A DNA stretch of 64,000 nt. It comes from Mycobacterium mantenii. GTDB lineage: Bacteria; Actinomycetota; Actinomycetes; Mycobacteriales; Mycobacteriaceae. Positions 13,696-23,291 of this stretch are shown here, piece after piece (the stretch's first letter is position 1; the number at the start of each line of letters is the position of its first letter). A program made the position numbers and the translations under genes. The stretch spans positions 3,782,001 through 3,846,000 of the forward strand of contig NZ_AP022590.1 of the NCBI RefSeq assembly GCF_010731775.1. The letters run 5' to 3'. The notes under the pieces are model-generated. The model saw nothing but the letters and a program-made list of their open reading frames with translations, was not told the origin of the DNA and made no database searches.

Positions 13696-15769
13696 TACCG
13701 CCACCCTGCGCCTGGATCGCGGTGATGGCAACCGTGTTCACGATGTCTTCGACCAAAGCGCCCCGGGACAGGTCGTTGACCGGCTTGCGCAGCCCCTGCA
13801 GGACAGGGCCGATGGCGATCGCACCGGCGCTGCGCTGCACCGCCTTATACGTGTTGTTACCCGTATTGAGGTCGGGAAAGATCAGCACCGTGGCGCGACC
13901 CGCCACCGGCGAGGAACGCAGTTTGGTGGCCGCGACCGACGGTTCGATCGCGGCGTCGTACTGGATGGGCCCCTCGACCGGCAGATCGGGGTTCCGCTTC
14001 CGCACCAATTCCGTTGCCGTCCTGACCTTCTCGACGTCGGCCCCGCTGCCCGAGTCGCCGGTCGAGTACGACAGCATCGCCACCCGTGGCTCGATGCCGA
14101 ACTGCGCGGCGGTGCGCGCCGAGGAGATCGCGATGTCGGCCAGTTGCTCCGGGGTCGGGTTCGGGATGATCGCGCAGTCGCCATAGGCCAGCACCCGATC
14201 GGGCAGGCACATCAAGAAAATGCTGGACACCGTCGAGACATCCGGGACCGTCTTGATGATTTCGAAAGCCGGCCGGACGGTATGCGCCGTGGTGTGCGAG
14301 GCTCCCGACACCATGCCGTCGACCATGCCGTTGTACACCAGCATGGTGCCGAAATATGTGGCGTCGCGCATGATCTCACCGGCCTGCTCGAAGGTGACCC
14401 CTTTCGCCTTGCGCAATTCGGCGTACTGGTCGACGAATCGGTGGCGCAACTCGCTGGTGCGCGGGTCGATCACCTTCGCGTCGCCCAGGTCCACCCCGAG
14501 TTCTCCCGCACGCTGACGAATTTGGGCTTCGTCGCCGAGGATCGTCAGGTCGGCGACGCGGCGCTGCAACACGCGGCCCGCGGACTTGAGGATGCGGTCG
14601 TCGTCACCCTCGGGAAGGACGATGCGCTTGCGGTCCGAACGCGCCTGCAGCGTGAGCTGATGAATGAACATCTGCGGCGTGGTAACCGTGGGGATCGGAA
14701 TGGCAAGCTGCGCAAGCAGATCCGTGATATCGACGTGCCTGTCCATCAGCGCCAGCGCGGTGTCGATCTTGCGCTGCGAGCTCGCCGTGACCCGGCCCCG
14801 GGCCGCGGCGGCCGCGCTGGCCGTGTCGTAGGTGCCCAGCGCGGTGGCGATGATGGGCAAACGCAGCCGCAGGCCGGCGACCAGCGCCGCGATGGATGGA
14901 TGCAGCTCGAAGTCCCCGTTGAGCACGATGCACGACAGCGACGGAAAGCCTTCGGCGGCATGGGCACTGGTGACGGCGAGCACCACGTCCGAGCGGTCAC
15001 CGGGGGTGATCACCGCCATGCCGTCGCTCAGCCGTTCCAGCACATGGTCGGCGGTCATCCCGGCGACCAGCACGCCGGTGACCTCGCGTTCGCGCAACGA
15101 CTCCTCGCCGCCGACCGGCGTCCCGGCGACAGCCGTCTCCAATTCGGCCACCGTCGGCGCCGACAGCAGCGGCTCCTCAGGCAGCACGTAGCTGCGCTGG
15201 GCGAACGCGCGCAGCGCTTCGGCGACCGCCGTCAGCTGGCTCGGCTCGCAACGGTTGGCCACCACCGCCGCGGTGTGGGCGTGCTGGGCCTCCAGCTCGG
15301 CCAGGCAGACCTCGACGACGGCGGCGATCTCCGCGGCCGTGCGGCCGTTGCCGCTGACCGTGAGCAGCAGCGGCGCACCGAGGTTGACCGCGATGCGTGC
15401 GTTGGCCGAAAGCTCCGCGGGCCGGGTCACGTCGGTGTAATCGCTGCCGACGATCACCACCACGTCGCAGGCCTCGGCCACGGCGTGATAGGCGTCGACG
15501 ATGGCGGCCATGGCGGCGTCGCCGTCGGCGTGCAGCTGGTGATAGGTCACCCCGACGCACTGCTCGTAGGACAGCCCGGCCGTGGTATGCCCCAGGAGCA
15601 GGTCCAGGATGTAGTCGCGGTCCTCGCCCAGCCTGGTAATCGGCCGGAACACACCGACTTTGGCGACCGTCGCGGTCAGCCGGTGCAACAGTCCGAGCGC
15701 GATCGTCGACTTGCCGGTCTCCGGCTCGGGGGCGGCGATATAGATCGCTGTCGCGGAACCGGAGACCAC
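13685..15769 (-). CDS. pta: Phosphate acetyltransferase Pta
   Basis: Pta converts acetyl-CoA + Pi to acetyl phosphate, feeding AckA. This is the long form (694 residues): an N-terminal P-loop/BioD-like domain ([15 protein letters not shown] near residue 10), a DRTGG middle region, and the C-terminal catalytic domain ([57 protein letters not shown]). The frame is open upstream through fgd1, but the GTG at 15769, 11 bp after the fgd1 stop, gives the family's normal length. Confidence 0.95.
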   Translation of the reverse strand: MVSGSATAIYIAAPEPETGKSTIALGLLHRLTATVAKVGVFRPITRLGEDRDYILDLLLGHTTAGLSYEQCVGVTYHQLHADGDAAMAAIVDAYHAVAEACDVVVIVGSDYTDVTRPAELSANARIAVNLGAPLLLTVSGNGRTAAEIAAVVEVCLAELEAQHAHTAAVVANRCEPSQLTAVAEALRAFAQRSYVLPEEPLLSAPTVAELETAVAGTPVGGEESLREREVTGVLVAGMTADHVLERLSDGMAVITPGDRSDVVLAVTSAHAAEGFPSLSCIVLNGDFELHPSIAALVAGLRLRLPIIATALGTYDTASAAAAARGRVTASSQRKIDTALALMDRHVDITDLLAQLAIPIPTVTTPQMFIHQLTLQARSDRKRIVLPEGDDDRILKSAGRVLQRRVADLTILGDEAQIRQRAGELGVDLGDAKVIDPRTSELRHRFVDQYAELRKAKGVTFEQAGEIMRDATYFGTMLVYNGMVDGMVSGASHTTAHTVRPAFEIIKTVPDVSTVSSIFLMCLPDRVLAYGDCAIIPNPTPEQLADIAISSARTAAQFGIEPRVAMLSYSTGDSGSGADVEKVRTATELVRKRNPDLPVEGPIQYDAAIEPSVAATKLRSSPVAGRATVLIFPDLNTGNNTYKAVQRSAGAIAIGPVLQGLRKPVNDLSRGALVEDIVNTVAITAIQAQGGGNGK

Positions 15770-15780
15770 TCGTCCGCCCC

Positions 15781-16791
15781 TCAGGCCAGCCGCCGCAGCC
15801 GCGGCGCCAGGTCCTTCTCGAAAAGTTCCAGGAACCGGCGCTGGTCGTGGCCGGGCGCGTGGAACACCAGGTGGTTGAGGCCCCATTTCACGTACTGGCC
15901 CACCTTTTCGACCGCCTCGTCGGGATCGGAGGCCACGATCCAGCGCTTGGCGACCTGTTCGATGGGCAGCGCGTCGGCGGCCTTCTCCATCTCCAGCGGG
16001 TCGTGAATGCTGGTCTTCTGTTCGGCCGTCAGCGACAGCGGCGCCCAGAACCGGGTGTTCTCCAGCGCCTTGTCCGGGTCGGTGTCGTACGAGATCTTGA
16101 TTTCGATCATGCGGTCGACGTCGTCGGGACTCTTCCCGGCCGCCTCCGCCCCCTCCTTCATGGCGGGCATCAGCTTGTCCTTGTACAGCTCCTCGCCCTT
16201 GCCGGAGGTGCAGATGAAGCCGTCGCCCGCGCGACCCGCGTACTTGGCCACCTGCGGACCGCCCGCGGCGATGTAGATCGGGATGCCGCCCTCCGGCACG
16301 TCGTAAATCGAGGCGCCCTTGGTCTGGTAGTACTCGCCCTCGAAGTCGACACGGTCGCCCAGCCACAGCTCGCGCATCAGCCGCACCGATTCGCGCAGCC
16401 GCGCGTAGCGCTCCTTGAACTCCGGCCATTCGCCCTCGTATCCGGTGGCTATTTCGTTGAGCGACTCCCCGGTGCCGACGCCGAGGAAGATGCGGTCCGG
16501 ATACAGGCATCCCATCGTGGCGAACGCCTGCGCGATGACGGCGGGGTTGTACCGGAAGGTCGGGGTGAGCACCGAGGTGCCCAGCACCAGCCTCTTGGTG
16601 CGCTCGCCGACGGCGGTCATCCAGGCCAGCGAGAACGGTGCGTGCCCGCCCTCGTGCCGCCAGGGCTGGAAGTGGTCGCTGACGGTGGCGCTGTCCATGC
16701 CATGACCCTCGGCGGCGACAGCGAGTTCGACGAGCTCGCGCGGAGCAAATTGTTCGGCGGACGCTTTGTATCCGAGTTTCAGTTCAGGCAC
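15781..16791 (-). CDS. fgd1: F420-dependent glucose-6-phosphate dehydrogenase Fgd1
   Basis: Fgd1 oxidises glucose 6-phosphate to 6-phosphogluconolactone while reducing coenzyme F420; it is the main source of F420H2, which activates nitroimidazole prodrugs such as pretomanid. The 336-residue length matches M. tuberculosis. The active-site residues Asp39, His40 (TVSDHF) and Glu109 (GTGESLNE) are in the right places, as is the [11 protein letters not shown] phosphate-binding segment with its lysine near 198. The start is GTG (16791). Its presence strongly supports a mycobacterial or related host. Confidence 0.97.
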   Translation of the reverse strand: MPELKLGYKASAEQFAPRELVELAVAAEGHGMDSATVSDHFQPWRHEGGHAPFSLAWMTAVGERTKRLVLGTSVLTPTFRYNPAVIAQAFATMGCLYPDRIFLGVGTGESLNEIATGYEGEWPEFKERYARLRESVRLMRELWLGDRVDFEGEYYQTKGASIYDVPEGGIPIYIAAGGPQVAKYAGRAGDGFICTSGKGEELYKDKLMPAMKEGAEAAGKSPDDVDRMIEIKISYDTDPDKALENTRFWAPLSLTAEQKTSIHDPLEMEKAADALPIEQVAKRWIVASDPDEAVEKVGQYVKWGLNHLVFHAPGHDQRRFLELFEKDLAPRLRRLA

Positions 16792-16835
16792 CCGTTCTTT
16801 CTACTCCTCGCGCCGATCGCAGGCGCGGCTGAGCC

Positions 16836-17018
16836 GCGCTAGCGATCGCTTCTGCGCCGACGGTCGCGACCCGCTGCGCCCGGCTTCGCCGCGCTAGCGA
16901 TCGCTTCTGCGCCGACGGTCGCGACCCGCTGCGCCCGGCTTCGCCGCGCTAGCGATCGCTTCTGCGCCGACGGTCGCGACCCGCTGCGCCCGGCTTCGCC
17001 GCGCTAGCGATCGCTTCT
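16836..17018. repeat. Tandem repeat, 55-bp unit, three copies plus a partial
   Basis: Copies begin at 16836, 16891 and 16946, with an 18-base partial copy at 17001. The copies are identical as read. The unit begins GCGCTAGCGATCGCTTCT and ends CCCGGCTTCGCC. It lies between fgd1 and the divergent hydrolase gene, ending about 12 bp before that gene's start, so copy number could affect its expression. It is related to the 54-bp array at 47262 and looks like a MIRU/VNTR-type mycobacterial intergenic repeat. Confidence 0.95.
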
Positions 17019-17030
17019 ACACTCGCGGGC

Positions 17031-17777
17031 ATGGGAGCGGCGCCGACTCTTGTTCAAGTGACCGACACGGTGTATCTCGCCCGGGGCGAGGCCGTTAACT
17101 GGACGTTGGTCGTCGACGGCACCGGGGTGATGCTGATCGACGCCGGATATCCCGGGGACCGCGAGGACGTGCTGGCTTCGCTGTGCGAGCTGGGCTACGG
17201 CCCCGGCGACGTGCGCGCCGTCCTGCTCACGCACGCACACATCGACCACCTGGGTTCGGCGATCTGGCTCGCCGACGAATACGGCACCAAGGTGTACTGC
17301 CACGCCGAGGAGGTGGGCCATGCCAAACGCGAATATCTGGAACAGGCGTCGGTTTTCGATGTCGCCCTGCGTATTTGGCGGCCGCGCTGGGCCGCGTGGG
17401 GCCTGCATGTGCTGCGCAGCGGCGGCCTGATTCGCCACGGCATCCCGTCCACCCGGCCCCTGACCGCCGAGGTGGCCGCCGGGCTGCCGGGCCAGCCGAG
17501 CGCCGTCTTCACCCCCGGGCATACCAGCGGGCACTGCTCGTACGTGGTCGACGGCGTCCTGGTCAGCGGCGACGCGCTGATCACCGGGCACCCACTACTG
17601 CGCCGCGGCGGGCCGCAGCTGCTGCCGGCGGTGTTCAGCCACAGCCAGCAGAATTCGCTACGCAGCCTGGACGCGCTGGCCCTGCTGGACACCGAGATCC
17701 TGCTGCCCGGGCACGGCGACGTGTGGCGCGGCCCGGTCCGCGAAGCGACCGCGCGGGCCAGCTCGCTGGCTCAGTGA
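17031..17777 (+). CDS. Metallo-beta-lactamase-fold hydrolase
   Basis: A 248-residue MBL-superfamily hydrolase with the zinc motif THAHIDHLG, further metal ligands in PGHTSGHCSY (His), SGDALI (Asp) and LLPGHGD (His). It corresponds to Rv0406c of M. tuberculosis, which lies next to fgd1 in the same divergent arrangement. The substrate is unknown; glyoxalase II-like thioesterase or lactonase activities are typical of the subgroup. The start ATG at 17031 lies directly after the 55-bp repeat array; I see no strong Shine-Dalgarno. Confidence 0.88.
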   Translation: MGAAPTLVQVTDTVYLARGEAVNWTLVVDGTGVMLIDAGYPGDREDVLASLCELGYGPGDVRAVLLTHAHIDHLGSAIWLADEYGTKVYCHAEEVGHAKREYLEQASVFDVALRIWRPRWAAWGLHVLRSGGLIRHGIPSTRPLTAEVAAGLPGQPSAVFTPGHTSGHCSYVVDGVLVSGDALITGHPLLRRGGPQLLPAVFSHSQQNSLRSLDALALLDTEILLPGHGDVWRGPVREATARASSLAQ

Positions 17778-17820
17778 CCACATCGGCACCGCCTAAGTTC
17801 CTATTGTGTGACTCTCGAAC

Positions 17821-18934
17821 GTGCTAGCTGTTGCGGGTCATGACGTTGTAGACGCCGACATGGTCGGGATGTGAGGAGGACGGGTCCTTCGGCGGCAGGA
17901 TGAGAAATCGCCAAACCCCTCGTCCTGAACCTGAAGGAACCCGTCCATGACCCAAGGTAATGCTCCGTTGTCCGTTGAAGGCCGTCGCCGCCTCGTTGCC
18001 CGCTGCGTTGACCGTCCCATTGCCCACGTAGCTGCTGAGATGGGGATCTCGCGGGCGTGTGCCTCCAAGTGGGTCAACCGGTTCCGACGGTTCGGCGAAC
18101 TCGGCCTATACGACCGCTCGTCGGCGCCGGTAGGGCAGCCCACGGCCACTGCGGCTGAGGTCATCAGTGTGATCGAGGCGATGCGCCGAGGCCGCAAGTG
18201 GTCGGCAACGCGGATCGCATTCGAACTCAATGCACGCGGCATCGTGATCGGCCGGCGCACCGTGAGCCGGCAGCTGGTGACCTTGGGGCAATCGGCGCAA
18301 GTTCCTTGACCCCAGCGGGGATCTGAATCGAGTACCGCAACGTATCATCGCTCGCTGCCCCGGGCACATGGTGCACGTCGACGTCAAGAAGGTCGGCCGC
18401 ATCCCCGACGGTGGTGGGTGGCGGGTGCACGGCAAGAACAGCGCCCAGGGCAGAGCCTCGCGAGCGGCCCGCGCCGGCTATGTCTATCTGCATTCCGCGG
18501 TGGACGGCTACTCCCGATTGACTTACACCGAAGCGCTCACCGATGAAAAGGCAATCACAGCAATCGGATTTATGCACCGTTCCCGGGTCTGGTTCGCTGC
18601 GCACGGGATCGACCGCATCCAACGGATTGTCACCGACAACGGCTCCTGCTACCGCGCCCGCGACTTCGCCCACGTCCTGCACGGCGCACGCCACCAGCGC
18701 ATCACGCCCTACACCCCGCGCCACAACGGCAAGGTAGAGAGATATCACCGCATCCTGGCCGAAGAATTCCTCTACGCCCGCACCTGGACCTCAGAATCCC
18801 AACGCAGCGAGGCACTCAAGGTCTGGAACATCCACTTCAACTACCATCGACCACACTCTGCCGCCGACGGCCAGCCACCAGCATCACGACTCACCACCGG
18901 CGTCACCAACGTGGTGACCTCCTACAGCTAGCAC
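17821..18934. mobile_element. IS481-family insertion sequence
   Basis: The element is about 1.1 kb, bounded by imperfect terminal inverted repeats: 17821-17848 begins GTGCTAGCTGTTGCGGGTCA, and the reverse complement of 18907-18934 begins GTGCTAGCTGTAGGAGGTCA; about 24 of 28 positions match. One transposase gene fills most of it, but it is frameshifted. I could not find a convincing target-site duplication in the immediate flanks. The insertion lies between the MBL hydrolase and the acetyltransferase gene. Confidence 0.88.
17947..18931 (+). pseudogene. IS481-family transposase, frameshifted
   Basis: The N-terminal part (17947-18309) is a helix-turn-helix: VEGRRRLVARCVDRPIAHVA, then GISRACASKWVNRFR. 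The C-terminal part (open from about 18287, with an internal ATG at 18368) has the rve-type DDE core: VHVDVKK, VTDNGSCYRARDF and HNGKVERYHRIL. The first frame ends early (LGQSAQVP then stop), while the other frame reads NRRKFLDPSGDLNR, exactly the expected continuation, so the shift lies at about 18283-18290, equivalent to losing two bases or gaining one. IS481 transposases are normally a single ORF, so this is probably a dead copy. Confidence 0.85.
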
Positions 18935-18994
18935 ATCCGCCAGCTGATATCGGGAGTGCTATATCCCTTGAAACCCGTTGTGACGGAGCCTAAG

Positions 18995-19495
18995 TCAGGT
19001 CAGCCACTTCTCGAAGGCGATCGGAACAAACGGGCCCCAGGACGGCAGCGGATCCGGCGGTATCCGGGTGTATCCCGTCGCGTCATAGAGCGCTGCGGCC
19101 TCGGGCTGCCGATCGCCGGTGATCAGGTAGAGCCGCCGATACCCGCGGGCCCGGGTTTCGGCCTCCAACGCCGCCAGCAGCGCCCGGGCGTAACCGCGGC
19201 GCCGATGAGCGCCGTCGGTCCAGATCCGTTTGAGCTCGGCGGTGTCGGCGTCGTAGCGGAGAAACGCACCGCCGGTCACCGGCACACCGTCCAGCACACC
19301 GATCAGCAATCCGCCGTCCGGCGGTGCCAACTCGGCCTCGGGCACGGGCAGCCAGGTCAGATGCGTGCTCGGTGTGCCGCCGTATCGCTGCGCATACTCG
19401 ACGGCCAGTTCGGCCAGCAACGGTTGTGCCAGCGGGTCATCGTGAGTGGCCGACACGAACCGCAACTGGCCTTGTGGCGGGCTTGATTCCGGCAT
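18995..19495 (-). CDS. GNAT-family N-acetyltransferase
   Basis: A 166-residue GNAT protein. The acetyl-CoA-binding motif A is at about residues 96-110 (LKRIWTDGAHRRRGYARALL, with the R-R-x-G-x-A core) and the motif B region is RRLYLITGDRQPEAAALYDATGY. ATG at 19495 is preferred; GTG and TTG codons directly upstream are alternatives. It follows the methyltransferase by about 10 bp and is likely its operon partner. Substrate unknown. Confidence 0.82.
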   Translation of the reverse strand: MPESSPPQGQLRFVSATHDDPLAQPLLAELAVEYAQRYGGTPSTHLTWLPVPEAELAPPDGGLLIGVLDGVPVTGGAFLRYDADTAELKRIWTDGAHRRRGYARALLAALEAETRARGYRRLYLITGDRQPEAAALYDATGYTRIPPDPLPSWGPFVPIAFEKWLT

Positions 19496-19504
19496 CACCA
19501 AAAC

Positions 19505-20386
19505 TCAAACGCGCGTCGCGGTGACGTATTCCGGGATGAACTCCGAGCCACCGGGCCCGGCCCGTCGCCGCCTGCCCAGCCCCATCGCACCCAGTAGCTC
19601 GGTGACGCTACACCCGGCCGTCTCCCAGCCATTTGACGCCAAATACTCTGGCACATAATGATATTCGCCGGGATAGGTCAGGCTGGCCAGATCGACGTCC
19701 AGGCCGCGTTGCCGCCAGCCGTCGACAAAGGCGCGCTCGGCGCCGAGCTGCAACGGATTCCAGGTCGGCATGTGATCGGCGGTGAAACGGCTGCCGGGGG
19801 CGCTGGCGGTGGTGACGGCCTGCAGCACGTGATTCTGTTCGCCGGGCGGCAGATACCCGACGAGCAACTGCTCGGCGACCCAGACCGTGGGCTGGGTCGG
19901 GTCGAATCCGACCCGGCGCAGCGCCGCCGGCCAATCCTGGCGCAGGTCGATGCCGATCGCACACCGGTGGGACGCCAATTGGGCGTCCAGGCCGTGCAGC
20001 ACTTCGGCTTTGAAGTCGAGCACCTGCGGCTGGTCGATCTCATAGACCGTGGTCCCCCGCGGCCACCACAGCCGGTACGGCCGGGTGTCCAGGCCCGAGG
20101 CCAGGATCACCACCTGCCGGATGCCCGCCCGGCCGGCGTCGGCCAGAAATTCGTCGACGAATCGCGTATGCGCCGTGAGCGCATCCATCAGCGCCGTCAT
20201 CGCCGGGTCGTCGCCGTCGTCCTCCGCGAACACGTGGTCCTTGATCGCCCGGGTGAGGTAGTCGATCCCGACGGCGCACAGCAGCGGCTCGGCGAACGGA
20301 TCGTTCAGCAGGCCCCTGTTGGTGGCCACCGCCCGCGCGGCGGCACCGAAAGTTGCGGTCACCGCCACGTCGGCCGTCTGCGCCAT
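19505..20386 (-). CDS. SAM-dependent methyltransferase, LCM/TIGR00027 family
   Basis: A 293-residue member of the large mycobacterial family of putative S-adenosylmethionine methyltransferases related to leucine carboxyl methyltransferase. Its signature is VVILASGLDTRPYRL (SAM-binding loop), followed by VYEIDQPQVLDFKAEVL and VAEQLLVGYLPP. M. tuberculosis has over ten paralogues, mostly of unknown substrate. The ATG at 20386 lies 7 bp after the DUF3054 gene; the cluster DUF3054-methyltransferase-acetyltransferase reads as an operon. Confidence 0.88.
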   Translation of the reverse strand: MAQTADVAVTATFGAAARAVATNRGLLNDPFAEPLLCAVGIDYLTRAIKDHVFAEDDGDDPAMTALMDALTAHTRFVDEFLADAGRAGIRQVVILASGLDTRPYRLWWPRGTTVYEIDQPQVLDFKAEVLHGLDAQLASHRCAIGIDLRQDWPAALRRVGFDPTQPTVWVAEQLLVGYLPPGEQNHVLQAVTTASAPGSRFTADHMPTWNPLQLGAERAFVDGWRQRGLDVDLASLTYPGEYHYVPEYLASNGWETAGCSVTELLGAMGLGRRRRAGPGGSEFIPEYVTATRV

Positions 20387-20393
20387 GGTCGCC

Positions 20394-20765
20394 TCAGACG
20401 CCGGAGCGACGCCGCAGGGTCAACCCGGCGGCCACTCGCCAGCCCAGCAACAACAGCGCGGTGACCGTCGTCGCCACCACCACGAAACTTGCCGCCACAC
20501 CCGCAGAGGTCGCCTTGCGCAACAGCATCCCGACGACCACGGTGGACAACCACACGACAACCCCGGTGGGCCGCACGGCGGTCGGCTGCCGCCACCCTCG
20601 CGAGGCCAGCCACCCGACGACGGTGCCGGTGAGAAACGGCCAGGCCGTCACGGCGACGCCGGTGACGTTGAGCCCTTCGTCGTGGCTGCGGCGCCCCACG
20701 GCGCAGAACACCAGCACACCGAGGACGTCCACCGCGAGCCAGGCCAGCCACTGGAGCCTAAGCAT
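20394..20765 (-). CDS. DUF3054 membrane protein (Rv0401-like)
   Basis: A 123-residue protein with four membrane segments (about 5-21, 37-56, 64-82 and 92-112) and the family features GRRSHDEG after helix 1 and WPFLTGTVVGW. Length and position beside fadE7 match Rv0401. Function unknown. It is divergent from fadE7 across a 173-bp region that carries two inverted repeats. Confidence 0.82.
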   Translation of the reverse strand: MLRLQWLAWLAVDVLGVLVFCAVGRRSHDEGLNVTGVAVTAWPFLTGTVVGWLASRGWRQPTAVRPTGVVVWLSTVVVGMLLRKATSAGVAASFVVVATTVTALLLLGWRVAAGLTLRRRSGV

Positions 20766-20864
20766 GCAGGCAGACTACCGGGGCACGCCACGATCCTTGA
20801 CCACGCAGCCGCGGTGAACCTACATTCGTCAGCGATGAATACCCATTCACCGGGCGGCGGTCGG

Positions 20865-20910
20865 CGTCAGCGGCGGCCTGACGGTGCCCGGTGTCAGCGG
20901 CGACCTGACG
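20865..20910. promoter_or_regulatory. Two matching inverted-repeat operators upstream of fadE7
   Basis: Site 1 (20865-20883) is CGTCAG-N7-CTGACG with perfect six-base arms. Site 2 (20892-20910) is TGTCAG-N7-CTGACG with five-base arms. The spacers are nearly identical and the centres are 27 bp apart. A further half-site (CGTCAG) lies at 20828. Such paired dyads are typical TetR-family operators, and a tetR gene ends this operon, so autoregulation is likely (inference). Confidence 0.7.
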
Positions 20911-20938
20911 ATGGCGGGATTAGTGGCAGGCTGATCCC

Positions 20939-22123
20939 ATGAGTACTAAGACACCACCCGCCTTCGACCGCGACGACCCGCTCGGCCTCGACGCCTCGCT
21001 ATCCAGCGACGAGCTCGCGGTGCGCGACACCGTCAGGGAATTCTGCGCCGAGCATGTCCTCCCACACGTCGCGGAGTGGTTTGAGATCGGTGATCTGCCG
21101 GTCCGCGAACTGGCCAAGGGATTCGGCCAACTCGGCCTGCTGGGCATGCACCTGGACGGGTACGGCTGTGGCGGTGCCTCCGCCGTGCACTACGGGCTGG
21201 CCTGCGTGGAGCTGGAGGCCGCAGATTCCGGTCTGCGGTCGATGGTCTCGGTGCAGGGCTCGCTGGCGATGTTCGCGATCTGGAATTTCGGCTCCGAGGA
21301 GCAGAAGCAGGAATGGCTGCCGCCGATGGCCACCGGTGAGCTGCTCGGCTGCTTCGGGTTGACCGAACCCGACGTCGGTTCCGATCCCGCCGCGATGAAA
21401 ACCCGTGCGCGCCAAGATGGTTCGGACTGGGTACTCAACGGCCGCAAACTGTGGATCACCAACGGCTCGGTCGCCGACGTCGCCGTTGTCTGGGCCGCCA
21501 CCGACGACGGGATTCGCGGCTTCATCGTCCCCACCAAGACACCGGGCTTTTCCGCCAACACGATTCACCACAAGCTGTCGCTGCGGGCCTCGATCACCAG
21601 CGAGTTGGTGCTCGACGACCTGCGGGTGCCCGCCGAGGCGATGCTGCCCGAGGCCAAGGGGCTGCGCGGGCCGCTGTCCTGTCTGTCCGAGGCCCGTTAC
21701 GGAATTATCTGGGGCTCGATGGGAGCGGCCCGCTCGGCCTGGCAGGCCGCGCTGGATTACTCGACGCAACGCACCCAGTTCGGCCGCCCCATCGCGGGCT
21801 TCCAGTTGACCCAGGCCAAGCTCGTCGACATGGCGGTCGAACTGCACAAGGGCCAGTTGCTGTCGCTGCACCTCGGCCGCCTCAAGGACAGCGTCGGGCT
21901 GCGCCCCGAGCAGGTCAGCTTCGGCAAGCTCAACAACACCCGCGAGGCGATCAAGATCTGCCGGACCGCACGAACCATACTGGGCGGCAACGGAATATCG
22001 CTCGAATACCCCGTCATCCGGCACATGGTCAACCTGGAGTCGGTGCTGACGTACGAGGGCACACCGGAGATGCACCAGCTCGTCCTCGGCCAGGCGTTCA
22101 CCGGCAGCGCCGCCTTCCGGTAA
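20939..22123 (+). CDS. fadE7: Acyl-CoA dehydrogenase FadE7, glutaryl-CoA-dehydrogenase-like
   Basis: A 394-residue FAD acyl-CoA dehydrogenase. Flavin-binding segments are GCFGLTEPDVGSDPAAMKT and WITNGSVADVAVVWA; the C-terminal TYEGTPEMHQLVLGQAFTG contains the likely catalytic glutamate in the glutaryl-CoA dehydrogenase position. It corresponds to FadE7 (Rv0400c), and the sequence resembles the GcdH branch; whether it decarboxylates glutaryl-CoA cannot be told by eye. First gene of fadE7-fadE-tetR, behind the paired operators. The second fadE starts 12 bp after its stop. Confidence 0.9.
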   Translation: MSTKTPPAFDRDDPLGLDASLSSDELAVRDTVREFCAEHVLPHVAEWFEIGDLPVRELAKGFGQLGLLGMHLDGYGCGGASAVHYGLACVELEAADSGLRSMVSVQGSLAMFAIWNFGSEEQKQEWLPPMATGELLGCFGLTEPDVGSDPAAMKTRARQDGSDWVLNGRKLWITNGSVADVAVVWAATDDGIRGFIVPTKTPGFSANTIHHKLSLRASITSELVLDDLRVPAEAMLPEAKGLRGPLSCLSEARYGIIWGSMGAARSAWQAALDYSTQRTQFGRPIAGFQLTQAKLVDMAVELHKGQLLSLHLGRLKDSVGLRPEQVSFGKLNNTREAIKICRTARTILGGNGISLEYPVIRHMVNLESVLTYEGTPEMHQLVLGQAFTGSAAFR

Positions 22124-22135
22124 TAAGGGGAAGAC

Positions 22136-23284
22136 ATGGCCGCACGGCTGGAGTACACGCCCGAGCATCACCAATTCCGGGAGTTGGTCCGGGATTTCGT
22201 GCGCCAGACCGTGGTACCCAAACACGAGGACTCGGAGAAGCGCGGCCAGTGGGATCGCTCGCTATTCCTCGAGGCCGGCAAGCTCGGGCTGCTGGGTTTC
22301 TCGGTCCCCGAGCATCTCGGCGGACCGGGCGTGGCCGACTTCCGCTACAACGCGATCGTGATCGACGAGTTGCAGCGGGCCGGCGCGGCCGCCGAGGCCA
22401 TCGCCTTCACGCTGCAAAACGACGTGGTGCTGCCCTATCTCACCGATCTGACCACACCGGAACAGCAACAGCGCTGGCTGCCCGGCGTGGTCACCGGCGA
22501 GACGGTGCTCGCCATCGCGATGACCGAGCCCGGCACCGGCAGCGACCTGGCCGGGATCCGCACCGCGGCCGTACGCGACGGCGACGACTACGTCGTCAAC
22601 GGCGCCAAGACGTTCATCTCCAACGGACAGATCGGCGATCTGTTCGTCGTCGCGGTGCGCACCTCGCCGGACCGCCACCACGGGCTGTCGCTGCTGGTCG
22701 TCGACCCGGCCACGCCGGGCTTCGCGCGCGGCCGCAACCTGGAGAAGATCGGCCTGCACGCCCAGGACACCAGCGAGCTCACGTTCACCGATATGCGGGT
22801 GCCGAGTGCGAACCTTCTCCAAGAGGAGGGCAAGGGCTTCTATCAGCTGATGAAGAACCTGCCCCAGGAGCGGCTCGCGCTCGGGGTGGGCGCGGTGGCC
22901 GCCGCGGAAAGCATTCTGGCCGAGACCCTCGACTACGTGCGTGACCGCACGGCGTTCGGCTCACCGATCGCCGGCTTCCAGAACAGCCAATTCGTGCTCG
23001 CCGAGCTGGCGACCGAAATCGACATCGCCCGTACCTATCTCGAAGACTGCCTGGCCGAACACCTGGAGGGTGAGCTGACCGCCGCTCGCGCCGCCCGGCT
23101 GAAGTGGTGGACCACCGATCTGCAGGTGCGCACCGCCGACCGCTGCCTGCAGCTGCACGGCGGGTACGGCTACATGCGCGAATACAGCGTGGCGCGGGCC
23201 TTCGTCGACGCCCGCATTCAGACCATCTACGGCGGCACCAACGAGATCATGAAGACGATCATCGCCAAGGACCTGGGCATCTGA
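22136..23284 (+). CDS. Acyl-CoA dehydrogenase, second in the operon
   Basis: A 382-residue acyl-CoA dehydrogenase. It has AIAMTEPGTGSDLAGIRT and FISNGQIGDLFVVAVRT (flavin-binding), an RLALGVGAVAAAES helix, LQLHGGYGYMREYSVARAF, and TIYGGTNEIMKTIIAKDLGI with the catalytic glutamate in the GTNEI position, typical of the long-chain/short-branched-chain group. GGGGAAG precedes the ATG. It is more distant from FadE7 than a recent duplicate would be, so the two probably act on different acyl-CoAs. tetR starts 7 bp downstream. Confidence 0.9.
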   Translation: MAARLEYTPEHHQFRELVRDFVRQTVVPKHEDSEKRGQWDRSLFLEAGKLGLLGFSVPEHLGGPGVADFRYNAIVIDELQRAGAAAEAIAFTLQNDVVLPYLTDLTTPEQQQRWLPGVVTGETVLAIAMTEPGTGSDLAGIRTAAVRDGDDYVVNGAKTFISNGQIGDLFVVAVRTSPDRHHGLSLLVVDPATPGFARGRNLEKIGLHAQDTSELTFTDMRVPSANLLQEEGKGFYQLMKNLPQERLALGVGAVAAAESILAETLDYVRDRTAFGSPIAGFQNSQFVLAELATEIDIARTYLEDCLAEHLEGELTAARAARLKWWTTDLQVRTADRCLQLHGGYGYMREYSVARAFVDARIQTIYGGTNEIMKTIIAKDLGI

Positions 23285-23291
23285 GGGTGTG

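Noticed and set aside
13657..16006. 782-codon plus-strand frame opposite pta
   Set aside because: Antisense shadow of pta and fgd1, with His/Arg/Gly-rich composition and no domain.
16836..17018. CRISPR-like array
   Set aside because: The units are directly adjacent with no unique spacers, and no cas genes are present; it is a simple tandem repeat.
17947..18931. Programmed -1/+1 frameshift producing a fused transposase, as in IS3
   Set aside because: IS481 elements normally use one ORF and no slippery heptamer is seen at the junction; a mutation is more likely.
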